Below, piece after piece: positions 1-8,452 of a stretch of 64,000 nucleotides of DNA. Position numbers and translations under genes: made by a program. Under the pieces are notes generated by a model that was not told the DNA's origin, did not search any database, and was given only the letters and a program-made list of their open reading frames with translations. The stretch covers positions 124,001 through 188,000 of the forward strand of contig NZ_JASZYR010000008.1 in the NCBI RefSeq assembly GCF_030316855.1. The letters are read 5' to 3'. The first letter of the stretch is position 1. The number at the start of each line of letters is the position of its first letter. The stretch comes from Variovorax sp. J22P240. Its GTDB lineage: Bacteria; Pseudomonadota; Gammaproteobacteria; Burkholderiales; Burkholderiaceae_C.

Positions 1-306
1 GTGCTGGCGCAGCGGCTGGTTCGCAAGCTGTGTCCCGTGTGCTCTGTGCCCACAGATGGTGGCGAAGGTCAACCCGTCGGCTGCACCGCCTGCGGTCAGA
101 CCGGCTACCAGGGCCGCACCGGCATCTTCGAACTGCTCGTCGCCGACGACACCGTGCAGTCGCTCATCCACAACCGCGCCCCCGAAAGCCAGATCTTCGT
201 CGCCGCCGAGCGCGGCGGCCTGCGCTCCATGCGCGAAGATGGCGAACGCCTCCTCAAGGCCGGCGTCACCTCACGAGCCGAACTTCTGAGGGTCACCAGA
301 GACTAA
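1..306 (+). CDS. gspE: Type II secretion ATPase GspE, C-terminal fragment
   Basis: This is the last 101 residues of the cytoplasmic ATPase that powers the type II secretion pseudopilus; the rest lies left of the window, so the GTG at base 1 is an internal valine. It opens with the family's VLAQRLVRKLC segment and carries the tetracysteine zinc-binding element (CPVC at residues 11-14, CTAC at 28-31), followed by the GRTGIFELL stretch seen in GspE/PilB proteins. gspF follows on the same strand, as in gsp operons. The zinc cysteines and gspF make GspE more likely than PilT. Truncated by the window edge only. Confidence 0.9.
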   Translation: MLAQRLVRKLCPVCSVPTDGGEGQPVGCTACGQTGYQGRTGIFELLVADDTVQSLIHNRAPESQIFVAAERGGLRSMREDGERLLKAGVTSRAELLRVTRD

Positions 307-345
307 GCAGCCCTCCGCAAGCCACGCTCCCATTCGCAGGTTGCC

Positions 346-424
346 CCGGATCCGGCTCCGCCGGTCCGAAGGCAACGCCCCCGGAAGGGGGTTGGCGGCC
401 ACACGAAGTGGGCAAGCCTGGGGG
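346..424 (+). repeat. Dispersed intergenic repeat, copy 1
   Basis: This 79-base stretch in the gspE-gspF spacer aligns without gaps to 24176-24254; I count about 61 of 79 identical positions by eye. Core shared blocks are ACACGAAGTG, AGCCTGGGGG and a CCCCCGG-AGGGGG near-palindrome that could form a hairpin. It ends 15 bases before the gspF start, so it may affect gspF mRNA. It resembles the short intergenic repeats I associate with Variovorax and related Comamonadaceae (from memory). Confidence 0.7.
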
Positions 425-439
425 AGAGAGAATCGCCAG

Positions 440-1672
440 ATGCCCGCCTATTCGTTTGACGCCATCGACCAGCAAGGCCAGCCCCGCAAGGGCGTGCTCG
501 AAGCCGATACCGCCCGCGGTGCGCGCGGCATGCTGCGCGCACAGGCGCTGATCCCCCTCGCCGTCACACCCGTCGGCAGCGTTGAAAGCGGCGCACCGGC
601 CGCCGGTGGGTGGCCCCGGATGTTCGGCGGCGGCCGCATCTTCAGTTCCACGACCCTGGCCGTCTGGACCCGCCAGATCGCTGGCCTGGTGTCTTCGGGC
701 CTCCCGCTCGAACGCGCACTCACCGCACTGACCGACGAAGCCGAGAGCGAAGCGCAACGCAACCTGGTCGCCTCTTTGCGCGCCGAAGTCAACGCCGGCT
801 CGCCCTTCGGTCGCGCGCTCGCGCAACATCCCCGCGAGTTCTCCCCGATCTACACCGCCGTGATCGGTGCCGGCGAACAGAGCGGCAACCTCGGCCTCGT
901 GCTGGAGCGCCTGGCCGATGACCTCGAACAGCGGCAGGCGTTGCAACAAAAGCTCGTCGGCGCGGCCCTGTATCCGGCGATCGTGACGCTGGTCGCGATC
1001 GTCATCGTGATCTTTCTCGTGAGCTACGTCGTGCCGCAGGTCGCCAACGTGTTCGCAGGCACCAAGCGCGCGCTGCCCATCCTCACGGTGGCGATGCTGG
1101 CCCTCAGCGATTTCGTGCGCAACTACGGGTGGTTGATGCTGGGCGTCATCGTCATCGGCACCATCGGCGCTCGAATGGCGCTCGCCCGCGAGGCCTTCCG
1201 CGAAAAGTTCGATGCGGCGTGGCTCAATCTCCCGCTCGTCGGCAAGCTCTCCCGCGGCTACAACGCGGCGCGCTTCGCGAGCACGCTGGCGATGCTGGCG
1301 ACGGCCGGCGTGCCCATCCTGCGTGCGCTGCAGGCCGCCTCCGAAACACTCGGCAATCGGGCCATGCGCGCCGATGCGCTCGATGCGCTCGTGCTGGTGC
1401 GCGAAGGCGCGCCGCTGGCTTCGGCGCTGGCGCAGAAGAAGCGCTTCCCGGGCATCGTCTCGATGTTCGCGCGCCTCGGCGAGCAGACCGGCACCTTGCC
1501 GCTGATGCTGCAGCGTGCGGCGAACCAGCTCGGCGCGGAAGTGCAGCGCCGCGCCATGCACCTCGCCACGATCCTGGAGCCCTTGCTGATCGTGGCGATG
1601 GGCGGCGTGGTGATGCTGATCGTCCTCGCGGTGCTGATGCCCATCATCCAATTGAACCAATTCGTGAAGTAG
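440..1672 (+). CDS. gspF: Type II secretion inner-membrane protein GspF
   Basis: A 410-residue polytopic platform protein that contacts GspE and organises the pseudopilus machine in the inner membrane. Two repeated T2SSF helical domains lie at about residues 72-195 and 275-400, with hydrophobic segments near 175-198, 220-240 and at the C-terminus. The N-terminus MPAYSFDAID is the standard GspF start, so I use the ATG at 440; an in-frame start at 341 would add 33 residues encoded by the intergenic repeat and is unlikely. The length is normal for the family. The gene is separated from gspE by 133 bases containing the repeat. Confidence 0.93.
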   Translation: MPAYSFDAIDQQGQPRKGVLEADTARGARGMLRAQALIPLAVTPVGSVESGAPAAGGWPRMFGGGRIFSSTTLAVWTRQIAGLVSSGLPLERALTALTDEAESEAQRNLVASLRAEVNAGSPFGRALAQHPREFSPIYTAVIGAGEQSGNLGLVLERLADDLEQRQALQQKLVGAALYPAIVTLVAIVIVIFLVSYVVPQVANVFAGTKRALPILTVAMLALSDFVRNYGWLMLGVIVIGTIGARMALAREAFREKFDAAWLNLPLVGKLSRGYNAARFASTLAMLATAGVPILRALQAASETLGNRAMRADALDALVLVREGAPLASALAQKKRFPGIVSMFARLGEQTGTLPLMLQRAANQLGAEVQRRAMHLATILEPLLIVAMGGVVMLIVLAVLMPIIQLNQFVK

Positions 1673-1676
1673 CTCT

Positions 1677-2576
1677 ATGGCGGTCTCCCTTGACGATAAG
1701 TTGGTGGTGGCGATCTCCTCGCGTGCACTCTTCAATCTGGAAGAAGAAAACCGGATCTTCGAATCAGGCGACGACGCGGGCTACATGAAACTGCAGCTCG
1801 ACCGCCTCGACGTGCCGGCCCAGCCGGGCATCGCCTACTCGCTGGTGCGCAAGCTGCTGCGCTTCAACGACGACGGCAAGCAGCGCGTCGAGGTCGTGAT
1901 CCTGTCGCGCAACGACCCGGTGTCGGGGATGAGGATCTTCCGCTCGGGCGCGGCCAACGGCATCTCGCTGCAGCGCGGCGTGTTCACACAGGGGCGGCCG
2001 CCGTTCGGCTACCTGCGGCCGTTGCGTGCGCACCTCTTCCTCTCGGTCAATGCGGAAGACGTGCGCGAGGCCCTCGTTGCCGGATTCCCTGCAGCGCGGG
2101 TGCTCGTCGAATCGGTGCATGCCAGCGATGCCTATCCGAATGAAGTGCGCATCGCCTTCGACGGCGATGCGGTGCTCTTCAGCGACGAGGCCGAGCGCGT
2201 GTTCCAGGCCGAAGGTCTCGACGCCTTCCAACTGCACGAGTCGAGCAAGGCCCAGATGCCGCTGCCCGAAGGGCCGTTCAAGCCGCTGCTCGCGGCGCTG
2301 CATCGGCTGCAGCAGGCCAGCAACCCGGCCATGCGCATTCGCACAGCGCTGGTAACCGCACGCAGCGCACCGGCGCATGAGCGCGCCATCCGCACGCTGA
2401 TGAACTGGAAGATCAAGGTTGACGAAGCCATGTTCCTCGGCGGCCTGCCCAAGGGCGAGTTCCTGCGCGAATTCGAGCCCGACTTCTTCTTCGACGACCA
2501 GACCGGCCACGTCGATGCGGCTGCGCGCCATGTGCCCTCTGGGCACGTCGCCAGCGGCATCAGCAATCCGCGCTGA
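1677..2576 (+). CDS. 5'-nucleotidase (cytosolic NT5C1-like family)
   Basis: A 299-residue protein of the 5-nucleotidase family (Pfam 5-nucleotidase, related to cytosolic 5'-nucleotidase IA), expected to dephosphorylate nucleoside monophosphates in the cytoplasm. Family-like stretches include LVVAISSRALFNLEEE at the N-terminus, VVILSRNDPVSGMRIF near residue 80 and LFLSVNAEDVREAL near 120. There is no signal peptide, which argues against the periplasmic UshA type. It starts 4 bases after gspF stops, so it may be co-transcribed, but a role in secretion is not implied. It converges on the phosphonate permease with a 17-base gap. Confidence 0.8.
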   Translation: MAVSLDDKLVVAISSRALFNLEEENRIFESGDDAGYMKLQLDRLDVPAQPGIAYSLVRKLLRFNDDGKQRVEVVILSRNDPVSGMRIFRSGAANGISLQRGVFTQGRPPFGYLRPLRAHLFLSVNAEDVREALVAGFPAARVLVESVHASDAYPNEVRIAFDGDAVLFSDEAERVFQAEGLDAFQLHESSKAQMPLPEGPFKPLLAALHRLQQASNPAMRIRTALVTARSAPAHERAIRTLMNWKIKVDEAMFLGGLPKGEFLREFEPDFFFDDQTGHVDAAARHVPSGHVASGISNPR

Positions 2577-2593
2577 GCCGCTCGGGCAGAAAG

Positions 2594-4333
2594 CTACCTG
2601 CTTCTCCAGGCCTGCGTCCGCGCCAGCACCGAGCGGCCCGCCAGTGCGAACAAGCCACGGCCGAGTGCGGCCGTCAGCATGATCAGCGACGCCATGGCCG
2701 CTGCCGGCGCGACATCGCCCGCATCGTCCATGTTCAGCACCGCGATGGCAGCCAGCGTGGTCTGCGGCGCGTAGAGGAAGACCACCGCCGATACCGTTGT
2801 CATCGCATTGACGAAGAAGTAGCCCGCGACGTCGAGCACGGTCGGCAACGCCACCGGCAGGTGCACGCGCCACAGCGTGCGCCAGAAGGGCACGCCCATC
2901 GATTCCGACACCAGTTCGTACTCGCGGTCGAGTTGGCGCAGCGCCGTGAGCGAAGTGAGGTGCGCGACCGAGAAGAAGTGCGCCACCGTGCAGATCACGA
3001 GGATCGCCATGCCGCCGTAGAGCCCGCGCAGCGGATTCGATGGCGCGTTGAAGAAGAAGATGTAGCCCACGCCCAGCACAAGGCCGGGCACGGCGAGCGG
3101 CAGATTCGCGAGCAGGTTGAGCACCTCGCGCAACAGCACGAAGTGGCGCGGCTTCTCGACCAGGTAGGCCGAGACAAAGGTGGCGATCGCACCCACCACC
3201 GCGGCGCCCACCGCGAGGCGCAGCGAGTTGAAGTAGCTGCCCCAGCCGCCGCCATCCATATTGCTGAAGTCGTAGTTCTTGAGCGAAGGCGCGAGCTTGT
3301 AAGGCCAGTAGGTCGCCAGCGAGGCGAACACCGCCATGCCGATCATCACGACGATGCAGAACGCGATCAGCAGGCATGCGGCCAGCAACGCACGGTCGCG
3401 CACCGGCATGGGCTCCGGCACGTAGAGCGTGGCGCGCGCGGACAAGGCCGCAGCCTGCCGGCGACGCACGCGGCGCTCGACCAGGAAGGACAGCACGGCA
3501 GGAATCAGCAGCACGAAACCGACCACCGCGCCCATCTGGAAGTTCTGTTGCCCCACGACCTGCTTGTAGATGTCGGTCGCGAGCACTCCAGTCTGGCCGC
3601 CCACCACCTTGGGCACCCCGAAGTCGGTGATGACCAGCACGAAGACCACCATGCCGGCAACGATCAAGCCGTAGCGCGATGCCGGCAGCGTCACGGTGCG
3701 GAAGATGCGCCAGCGCGACGCGCCGAGCGTCTGTGCTGCCTCGTAGAGGCGGCCGTCGGACGTGGCCATCGCCGTGGTGAGAATCAGCAGCGCGTGCGGC
3801 AAGGTCCAGAACACCGAGCCGAGCACGATGCCCAAGGGGCCGTAGATCGACACGTCGCCGAGCCAGCCCTTGAACACGCCCTGGTTGCCGAACAGGTAGA
3901 CCAGGCTGATCGCCGGCAGCAGCGAGGGCGCAAGCAGCGGCATCAACGCGATGGCGCGCAACAGTCCCTTGCCGCGCATGCACGAGAGCGTGAGCCCGTA
4001 GGCATACACATAGGCGATGCCCGTGCACAACGCCGCGCTGACCACTGCGAGCCAGACACTGTTGAAAGCCGACCGCACGAGCGCGGGGTTGTCGACGTAG
4101 TGCGCGAAGTTCGCGAGCCCCACGAACGCGCCCGCGCGATCGAAAAAGCTCTGCCCGACCAGCGCACCCACCGGCAGCGCCACGATCACGATCAGCACGG
4201 CCCCGGCCAGCAATACGGCAGCGCCCGTCAGCCAGCGGTCGCGATCGAAAGCGCTGCGTTGGCGCGGCAGTTCGGTCGTCCGGGCAGCGATCGTCGACAC
4301 GGTCGTGGAGTCGACGTCGGCGAGGGCGCTCAA
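2594..4333 (-). CDS. phnU: 2-aminoethylphosphonate-type ABC importer, fused permease
   Basis: A 579-residue inner-membrane permease with two copies of the binding-protein-dependent transport domain in one chain, about a dozen hydrophobic segments in all, as in the FbpB/PhnU-type permeases. With the next two genes it forms a complete importer; the best fit is the putative 2-aminoethylphosphonate family, although iron(III)-type importers share the architecture. The start is a TTG that overlaps the stop of the ATPase gene by 4 bases (TTGA, 4330-4333), suggesting translational coupling. No phosphonate-degrading enzyme is encoded in the window. Confidence 0.78.
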   Translation of the reverse strand: MSALADVDSTTVSTIAARTTELPRQRSAFDRDRWLTGAAVLLAGAVLIVIVALPVGALVGQSFFDRAGAFVGLANFAHYVDNPALVRSAFNSVWLAVVSAALCTGIAYVYAYGLTLSCMRGKGLLRAIALMPLLAPSLLPAISLVYLFGNQGVFKGWLGDVSIYGPLGIVLGSVFWTLPHALLILTTAMATSDGRLYEAAQTLGASRWRIFRTVTLPASRYGLIVAGMVVFVLVITDFGVPKVVGGQTGVLATDIYKQVVGQQNFQMGAVVGFVLLIPAVLSFLVERRVRRRQAAALSARATLYVPEPMPVRDRALLAACLLIAFCIVVMIGMAVFASLATYWPYKLAPSLKNYDFSNMDGGGWGSYFNSLRLAVGAAVVGAIATFVSAYLVEKPRHFVLLREVLNLLANLPLAVPGLVLGVGYIFFFNAPSNPLRGLYGGMAILVICTVAHFFSVAHLTSLTALRQLDREYELVSESMGVPFWRTLWRVHLPVALPTVLDVAGYFFVNAMTTVSAVVFLYAPQTTLAAIAVLNMDDAGDVAPAAAMASLIMLTAALGRGLFALAGRSVLARTQAWRSR

Positions 4334-5397
4334 CGCGCCAACACCGACAGCGCGTGCTGCGGCAGCTGGATGTGCACCATGCTGCTGGGCACCAGCGGAT
4401 CGACGCCACGATGGTCCACCGGCAGATCGGCCTCGATCTCGATGCCCAACGGCTCGCAGGCGAGGCGCGCGGCCGTCCGGTTGCCGAAGAACTCGGTGTC
4501 CAGAAGGCGCGCCGCGAAGCTGTTGATGCCCACGTCGTCGCCGAAGCGACGGACCACCACGTGCTCCGGCCGGATGCCGATGGTGGCCTGCGCGCCCACG
4601 CCGACGTCACCCGGCTCGCAGACCAGTTCGCTGTCGCGCACACGCATCCTGCCGTCGGGCAGCACGGTCGCGGGCAGCATGTTCATGCGGCCGACGAAGC
4701 TCGCGACGAAGCGGGTGCGCGGACGGTGGTAGAGCTCATCGGGCGTGCCAGCCTGTTCGATGCGGCCGTTGTGCATCAGCACCACGCGGTCCGCCATCGA
4801 CAGCGCCTCTTCCTGGTCGTGCGTGACCATGATCGTCACGACGCCGAGGCGCTTCTGCAGCGCGCGGATTTCGGTGCGCAGGCTGGTACGAACCTGGGCA
4901 TCGAGCGCGGACAGGGGCTCGTCCAGCAAAAGGAGGCGCGGATTGGGCGCCAGCGCACGCGCCAGTGCCACGCGTTGCTGCTGGCCGCCAGAGAGTTGCA
5001 CCGGATATTTGTCGGCGTGCGCGGCCAGCCCGACGAGATCGAGCATCTCGCGCGAGCGCTTGGCGATCTCCCGCGCCAGCGCCCCTGTCGGCTGCAGCCC
5101 ATAGGCGATGTTCTGCGCCGCCGTGAGATTGGGAAAGAGCGCGTACGACTGGAACACCACGCCGAAGCCACGCGCAGCCGGCGGCAGACCCGCGATGTCC
5201 TGGCCGCCCAGCAGCAACTGGCCGTGGTCCGCGTGCTCGATGCCGCAGACGATGCGCAGCAGCGTGGTCTTGCCGCAGCCCGAAGGCCCGAGCAGACACA
5301 CGAACTCGCCGGGTTCGACATCCAGGTCGATCCCGTCGAGCACGCGGGTGTTGCCGAAGGATTTGCCGATGCCGCGCAGGGAAAGGAAACTCGTCAT
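4330..5397 (-). CDS. phnT: 2-aminoethylphosphonate-type ABC importer, ATPase
   Basis: A 355-residue ABC ATPase. Walker A is GPSGCGKTT at residues 37-45, the signature LSGGQ at 135-139, Walker B LLLLDE at 155-160, and the remaining 120 or so residues look like a TOBE domain typical of importers of small anions and polyamines. It sits between the binding protein and the fused permease on the minus strand: 10 bases after the former and overlapping the latter by 4 bases. PhnT of the 2-aminoethylphosphonate system is the closest assignment I can make; PotA or FbpC alone would look similar, and the gene set decides it. Confidence 0.8.
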   Translation of the reverse strand: MTSFLSLRGIGKSFGNTRVLDGIDLDVEPGEFVCLLGPSGCGKTTLLRIVCGIEHADHGQLLLGGQDIAGLPPAARGFGVVFQSYALFPNLTAAQNIAYGLQPTGALAREIAKRSREMLDLVGLAAHADKYPVQLSGGQQQRVALARALAPNPRLLLLDEPLSALDAQVRTSLRTEIRALQKRLGVVTIMVTHDQEEALSMADRVVLMHNGRIEQAGTPDELYHRPRTRFVASFVGRMNMLPATVLPDGRMRVRDSELVCEPGDVGVGAQATIGIRPEHVVVRRFGDDVGINSFAARLLDTEFFGNRTAARLACEPLGIEIEADLPVDHRGVDPLVPSSMVHIQLPQHALSVLAR

Positions 5398-5407
5398 GCG
5401 CGACCCG

Positions 5408-6442
5408 TCACTGCGGAGCCTTTTTTTCGGACTTCGACTCGTAGCGTTTGGACCACTCGGTCAGGATGCGTTCGCGATTCGCGGCAGCCCAGTCGAAATC
5501 GTTCTTCGCGAGCAGCGTCTCGACGTCGCCCGGCACGAACTCCAGCTTTTCCTGGATGCCCGGCAGCGCGAGCACTGCGAAATTCTTCGCATAAAGCTCG
5601 TTCGCCTGCTTCGTCACGGCCCAGTCGGCCAGCGCCTTCGCGGCCTCGGCCTTCTTCGTCGTCTTCATGATGCCGGTGGCTTCCATGTCCCAGCCGAGGC
5701 CTTCCTTGGGCAGCACGATGTCGATGGGCGCGCCGTCGCGCTTGGTCTTGTTGGCGCGGTACTCGAAGGACATGCCGAGCGCGAATTCGCCAGCGCCTGC
5801 CTGGCGGCAGGGCTTGCTGCCGGACTGGCTGTAGATGCCGATGTTCTGGTGCAGGGCGTCCATGTACTGCCACGCCTTCTGCTCGCCCATCATCTGGATC
5901 CAGCCCGAAACCATCAGGTAGCCGGTGCCCGAAGCGGCCGGGTTCGGCATGGTGATCTGGCCCTTGTAGACCGGGTTCGTCAGATCGGCCCAGCTCGTGG
6001 GCTTGGGCAGGTTCTTCTTCTGCGCCTCGGCGGTGTTGAAGCACACGGCGGAGGACCACACGTCCATGCCGACCCACTTGGGCGGATTCGCGCTGTCGCG
6101 CATCGTCGGCTTGATGGCTTCCAGACCCTTCGGCGCGTAGGGCTGCAGCATGCCTTCCTTGTCGAGCAGCATCAGCGAGGTGGCGGCCAGCCCCCAGACC
6201 ACGTCGGCCTGCGGGTTGGACTTTTCGGCGAGCAGCTTGGCCGTGACGATGCCGGTGGAGTCGCGAACGAACTTCAGTTCGATCGAGGGGTTGTCCTTCT
6301 CGAAGGCCGCCTTGTAGGCCTGCACCTGATCGGCTTCGAGCGCGGTGTACACCAGCAGCTCGGTACGGCCCTGGGCGGCCGCGCCGACACCGATGGTCAG
6401 CAGGACGGCGGGCAAGGCCCATTGAAAAGTGCGACGCAACAT
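5408..6442 (-). CDS. phnS: 2-aminoethylphosphonate-type ABC importer, binding protein
   Basis: A 344-residue periplasmic solute-binding protein with a cleavable signal peptide (about residues 1-24, ending near GAAAQG). The mature part begins TELLVYTALEAD, the opening typical of the extracellular-solute-binding family that includes PhnS and FbpA. The pattern ADVVWGLAATS and the absence of the FbpA tyrosine pair favour the phosphonate subfamily, but the ligand is inferred. The ATG at 6442 has an AGAGGA ribosome site. It is the first gene of the three-gene operon, just downstream of a PhoB-box-like element at 6530-6547. Confidence 0.8.
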   Translation of the reverse strand: MLRRTFQWALPAVLLTIGVGAAAQGRTELLVYTALEADQVQAYKAAFEKDNPSIELKFVRDSTGIVTAKLLAEKSNPQADVVWGLAATSLMLLDKEGMLQPYAPKGLEAIKPTMRDSANPPKWVGMDVWSSAVCFNTAEAQKKNLPKPTSWADLTNPVYKGQITMPNPAASGTGYLMVSGWIQMMGEQKAWQYMDALHQNIGIYSQSGSKPCRQAGAGEFALGMSFEYRANKTKRDGAPIDIVLPKEGLGWDMEATGIMKTTKKAEAAKALADWAVTKQANELYAKNFAVLALPGIQEKLEFVPGDVETLLAKNDFDWAAANRERILTEWSKRYESKSEKKAPQ

Positions 6443-6513
6443 GGGGATCCTCTTGGGGTTGTGGCTGGGCAGCAGACTGCCGATCGGTGCGCGGCTCCGC
6501 GCGAAACCCGTCG

Positions 6514-6547
6514 ATCATCCGGAGGGCATGTGACAGGCGTTTGTCAA
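6514..6547 (-). promoter_or_regulatory. PhoB-box-like element and -10 for the phosphonate operon
   Basis: Read on the minus strand, TTGACAA and CTGTCAC (6547-6541 and 6536-6530) are separated by 4 bases, the 11-base period of a Pho box (two CTGTCAT-like repeats). Ten bases further downstream lies GATGAT (6519-6514), a plausible -10 at the spacing seen in classical PhoB promoters such as E. coli phoA. The first half-site is weak (4 of 7). Phosphate-starvation control fits a phosphonate importer. Confidence 0.5.
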
Positions 6548-6567
6548 TTCCCCATGCACCGGGCAGC

Positions 6568-6585
6568 CTGTCACGGGGCCGTCAT
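6568..6585 (+). promoter_or_regulatory. Second PhoB-box-like element, facing the exporter gene
   Basis: CTGTCAC (6568-6574) and CCGTCAT (6579-6585) are direct repeats separated by GGGG, matching the 7-4-7 layout of a Pho box on the plus strand, 97 bases upstream of the YddA/SbmA-type gene. I could not find a convincing -10 at the usual distance, so it may serve as an extra PhoB site for the divergent phosphonate promoter rather than a separate promoter. Confidence 0.4.
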
Positions 6586-6601
6586 GCCGCCGACACGTTT
6601 C

Positions 6602-6625
6602 AGCGCCGCTTAAGCTTGCGGCGCT
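6602..6625. other. Perfect inverted repeat in divergent promoter region
   Basis: AGCGCCGC (6602-6609) and GCGGCGCT (6618-6625) are perfect 8-base inverted arms around an 8-base centre, TTAAGCTT. There is no T tract, so it is not a typical terminator. It could be an operator or a leader hairpin for the gene starting at 6683. Confidence 0.45.
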
Positions 6626-6682
6626 TGCGGGGCGCTACGATGAAAGATACGCGCCGTTCTGGCGTGAACCCAGGTCCACGCC

Positions 6683-8452
6683 ATGACTGAGCCTACACAA
6701 GCCCCTAAGAACATCCTTGCCACCCTGCGCCGCATCGGCGCACTTGCGGCGCCCTACTTCCGGTCGGAGGAAAAGTGGGTGGCGCGCGGCCTGCTTGCAG
6801 CCATCGTCGCGCTCAACCTGGGCGTGGTCTACATGCTGGTGCTGAACAACCAGTGGTACGCGCGCTTCTACGACGCATTACAGAACAAAGATCAGGCCGT
6901 GTTTTGGAGGGAGATCGTCTTTTTCTGCTGGATCGCCGCCGCCTACATCGTGATCGCGATCCTCAAGTTCTATCTGACGCAGCTGCTGCAGTTGCGGTGG
7001 CGTGCGTGGATGACGCGCAGCTACCTGTCGCGCTGGATGGCGAATCACACCTTCTATCACCTCGAGCTTGCGCGCTACGGGCAGAACGATGGACAGACGC
7101 CGGACAACCCGGACCAGCGCATCCAGGAGGACATGCAGATCTTCACCGACTACACGATGACGCTGTCGATGGGGCTGCTGAACGCCGTGGTCACGCTGGT
7201 GAGCTTCATCGGCATCCTGTGGGGTCTGAGCGGCGTCGTGAGCCTGCCGCTGTTCGGCAGTACCTATGAGGTTCCGGGCTCGATGGTCTGGATCGCGCTG
7301 GCCTACTGCGCGGCCGGCACGGTCATCACCCACTACATCGGCAGGCCACTGATCGGGCTGAACTTTCAGCAGCAACGCTACGAAGCCGACTTCCGCCACC
7401 ATCTGGTGCGCGTGCGGGAGTACAGCGAGGCCATCGCGCTGGACCGCGGCGAGCAGGTCGAGCATGGGCAGCTCAAGCTGCGCTTCGGCTCGGTGCTGAA
7501 GAACTACCTGCAGTTGATCAAGAAACAGAAGAACCTGGTGGCCTTCACGGCTTCGTTCGGGCAAGCCTCGGTGGTCTTTGCGTTCATCGTGCAGGCGCCG
7601 CGCTTCTTCAGCGGCGCGATCCAGCTCGGGCAGCTGATGCAGGTCAACTCGGCATTCGGCCGTGTGCAGGATTCGCTGAGCTGGTTCGTCGACAACTACG
7701 ACCGCGTCGCCGTCTGGCGCGCGACCGCGGACCGGCTGACCTCGTTCGAGGCGGCCATGCGGGCCCATGACGGCACCGTCAGTGCGCTGGAACGCACACC
7801 ATCGAAGGCCGGCGAGGGCCTGAACGCCGCCGATGTCAGTGTCGCCTTGCCCACCGGTGCGTCGCTGATCCAGGGCGCCGCCCTGTCGGTGAAGCCGGGT
7901 GACTCCGTGCTGCTGCAAGGCCCCTCGGGCAGCGGCAAGTCGACGCTCTTCCGTTCCTTCGCCGGCATCTGGCCGTTCGCGAACGGCAAGGTCTCGGTGC
8001 CCGACAACGCGATGTTCATTCCGCAACGGCCGTACGTGCCCAACGGCCGCCTGCGCGACGCGCTGGCCTACCCCGATCCCGCGAGCAAATACACCGACGC
8101 GCAACTCGTGCAGGCCCTAGCCGATGCTTTGCTGCCCGACCTCGCAGGCCGACTCGACGACAGCGACGCGTGGAGCCAGAAGCTCTCGGGCGGCGAGCAG
8201 CAGCGCCTGGCCATCGCTCGCGTGCTGCTGCGCAAACCGGCCTGGCTGTTCGCCGACGAGGCCACCAGCGCACTCGACGCCGAAGCGGAGGAGACCTTGT
8301 ACAAGCGACTTGCGGCCGGCGTTCGCGCCGCGGGTGGCGCGATGGTGTCGATCGCGCACCGGGCATCGGTCGGCGCTTTCCACGACAGGCGCTGGACGCT
8401 GGTGCCCGAAACCGACGGCGCGTCGGCGCGCTACAGGGTCGAGGCCACGTAG
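6683..8452 (+). CDS. ABC transporter, YddA/SbmA-BacA-like permease fused to ATPase
   Basis: A 589-residue single-chain half-transporter. The N-terminal half (about residues 30-330) is the SbmA/BacA-like membrane domain, with the typical stretch NNQWYARFYDALQ. The C-terminal half is an ABC ATPase with Walker A GPSGSGKST near residue 413, the signature LSGGEQQR near 502 and LFADEATSALD just after. Relatives transport vitamin B12, bleomycin-like compounds or peptides; direction and substrate cannot be read here. It diverges from the phosphonate importer across a 240-base region with two Pho-box-like elements. Its 3' end overlaps queC by 22 bases, tail to tail. Confidence 0.82.
   Translation: MTEPTQAPKNILATLRRIGALAAPYFRSEEKWVARGLLAAIVALNLGVVYMLVLNNQWYARFYDALQNKDQAVFWREIVFFCWIAAAYIVIAILKFYLTQLLQLRWRAWMTRSYLSRWMANHTFYHLELARYGQNDGQTPDNPDQRIQEDMQIFTDYTMTLSMGLLNAVVTLVSFIGILWGLSGVVSLPLFGSTYEVPGSMVWIALAYCAAGTVITHYIGRPLIGLNFQQQRYEADFRHHLVRVREYSEAIALDRGEQVEHGQLKLRFGSVLKNYLQLIKKQKNLVAFTASFGQASVVFAFIVQAPRFFSGAIQLGQLMQVNSAFGRVQDSLSWFVDNYDRVAVWRATADRLTSFEAAMRAHDGTVSALERTPSKAGEGLNAADVSVALPTGASLIQGAALSVKPGDSVLLQGPSGSGKSTLFRSFAGIWPFANGKVSVPDNAMFIPQRPYVPNGRLRDALAYPDPASKYTDAQLVQALADALLPDLAGRLDDSDAWSQKLSGGEQQRLAIARVLLRKPAWLFADEATSALDAEAEETLYKRLAAGVRAAGGAMVSIAHRASVGAFHDRRWTLVPETDGASARYRVEAT

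Noticed and set aside
341..439. N-terminal extension of GspF from an upstream ATG
   Set aside because: The added 33 residues are encoded by the intergenic repeat and the standard GspF start is at 440.
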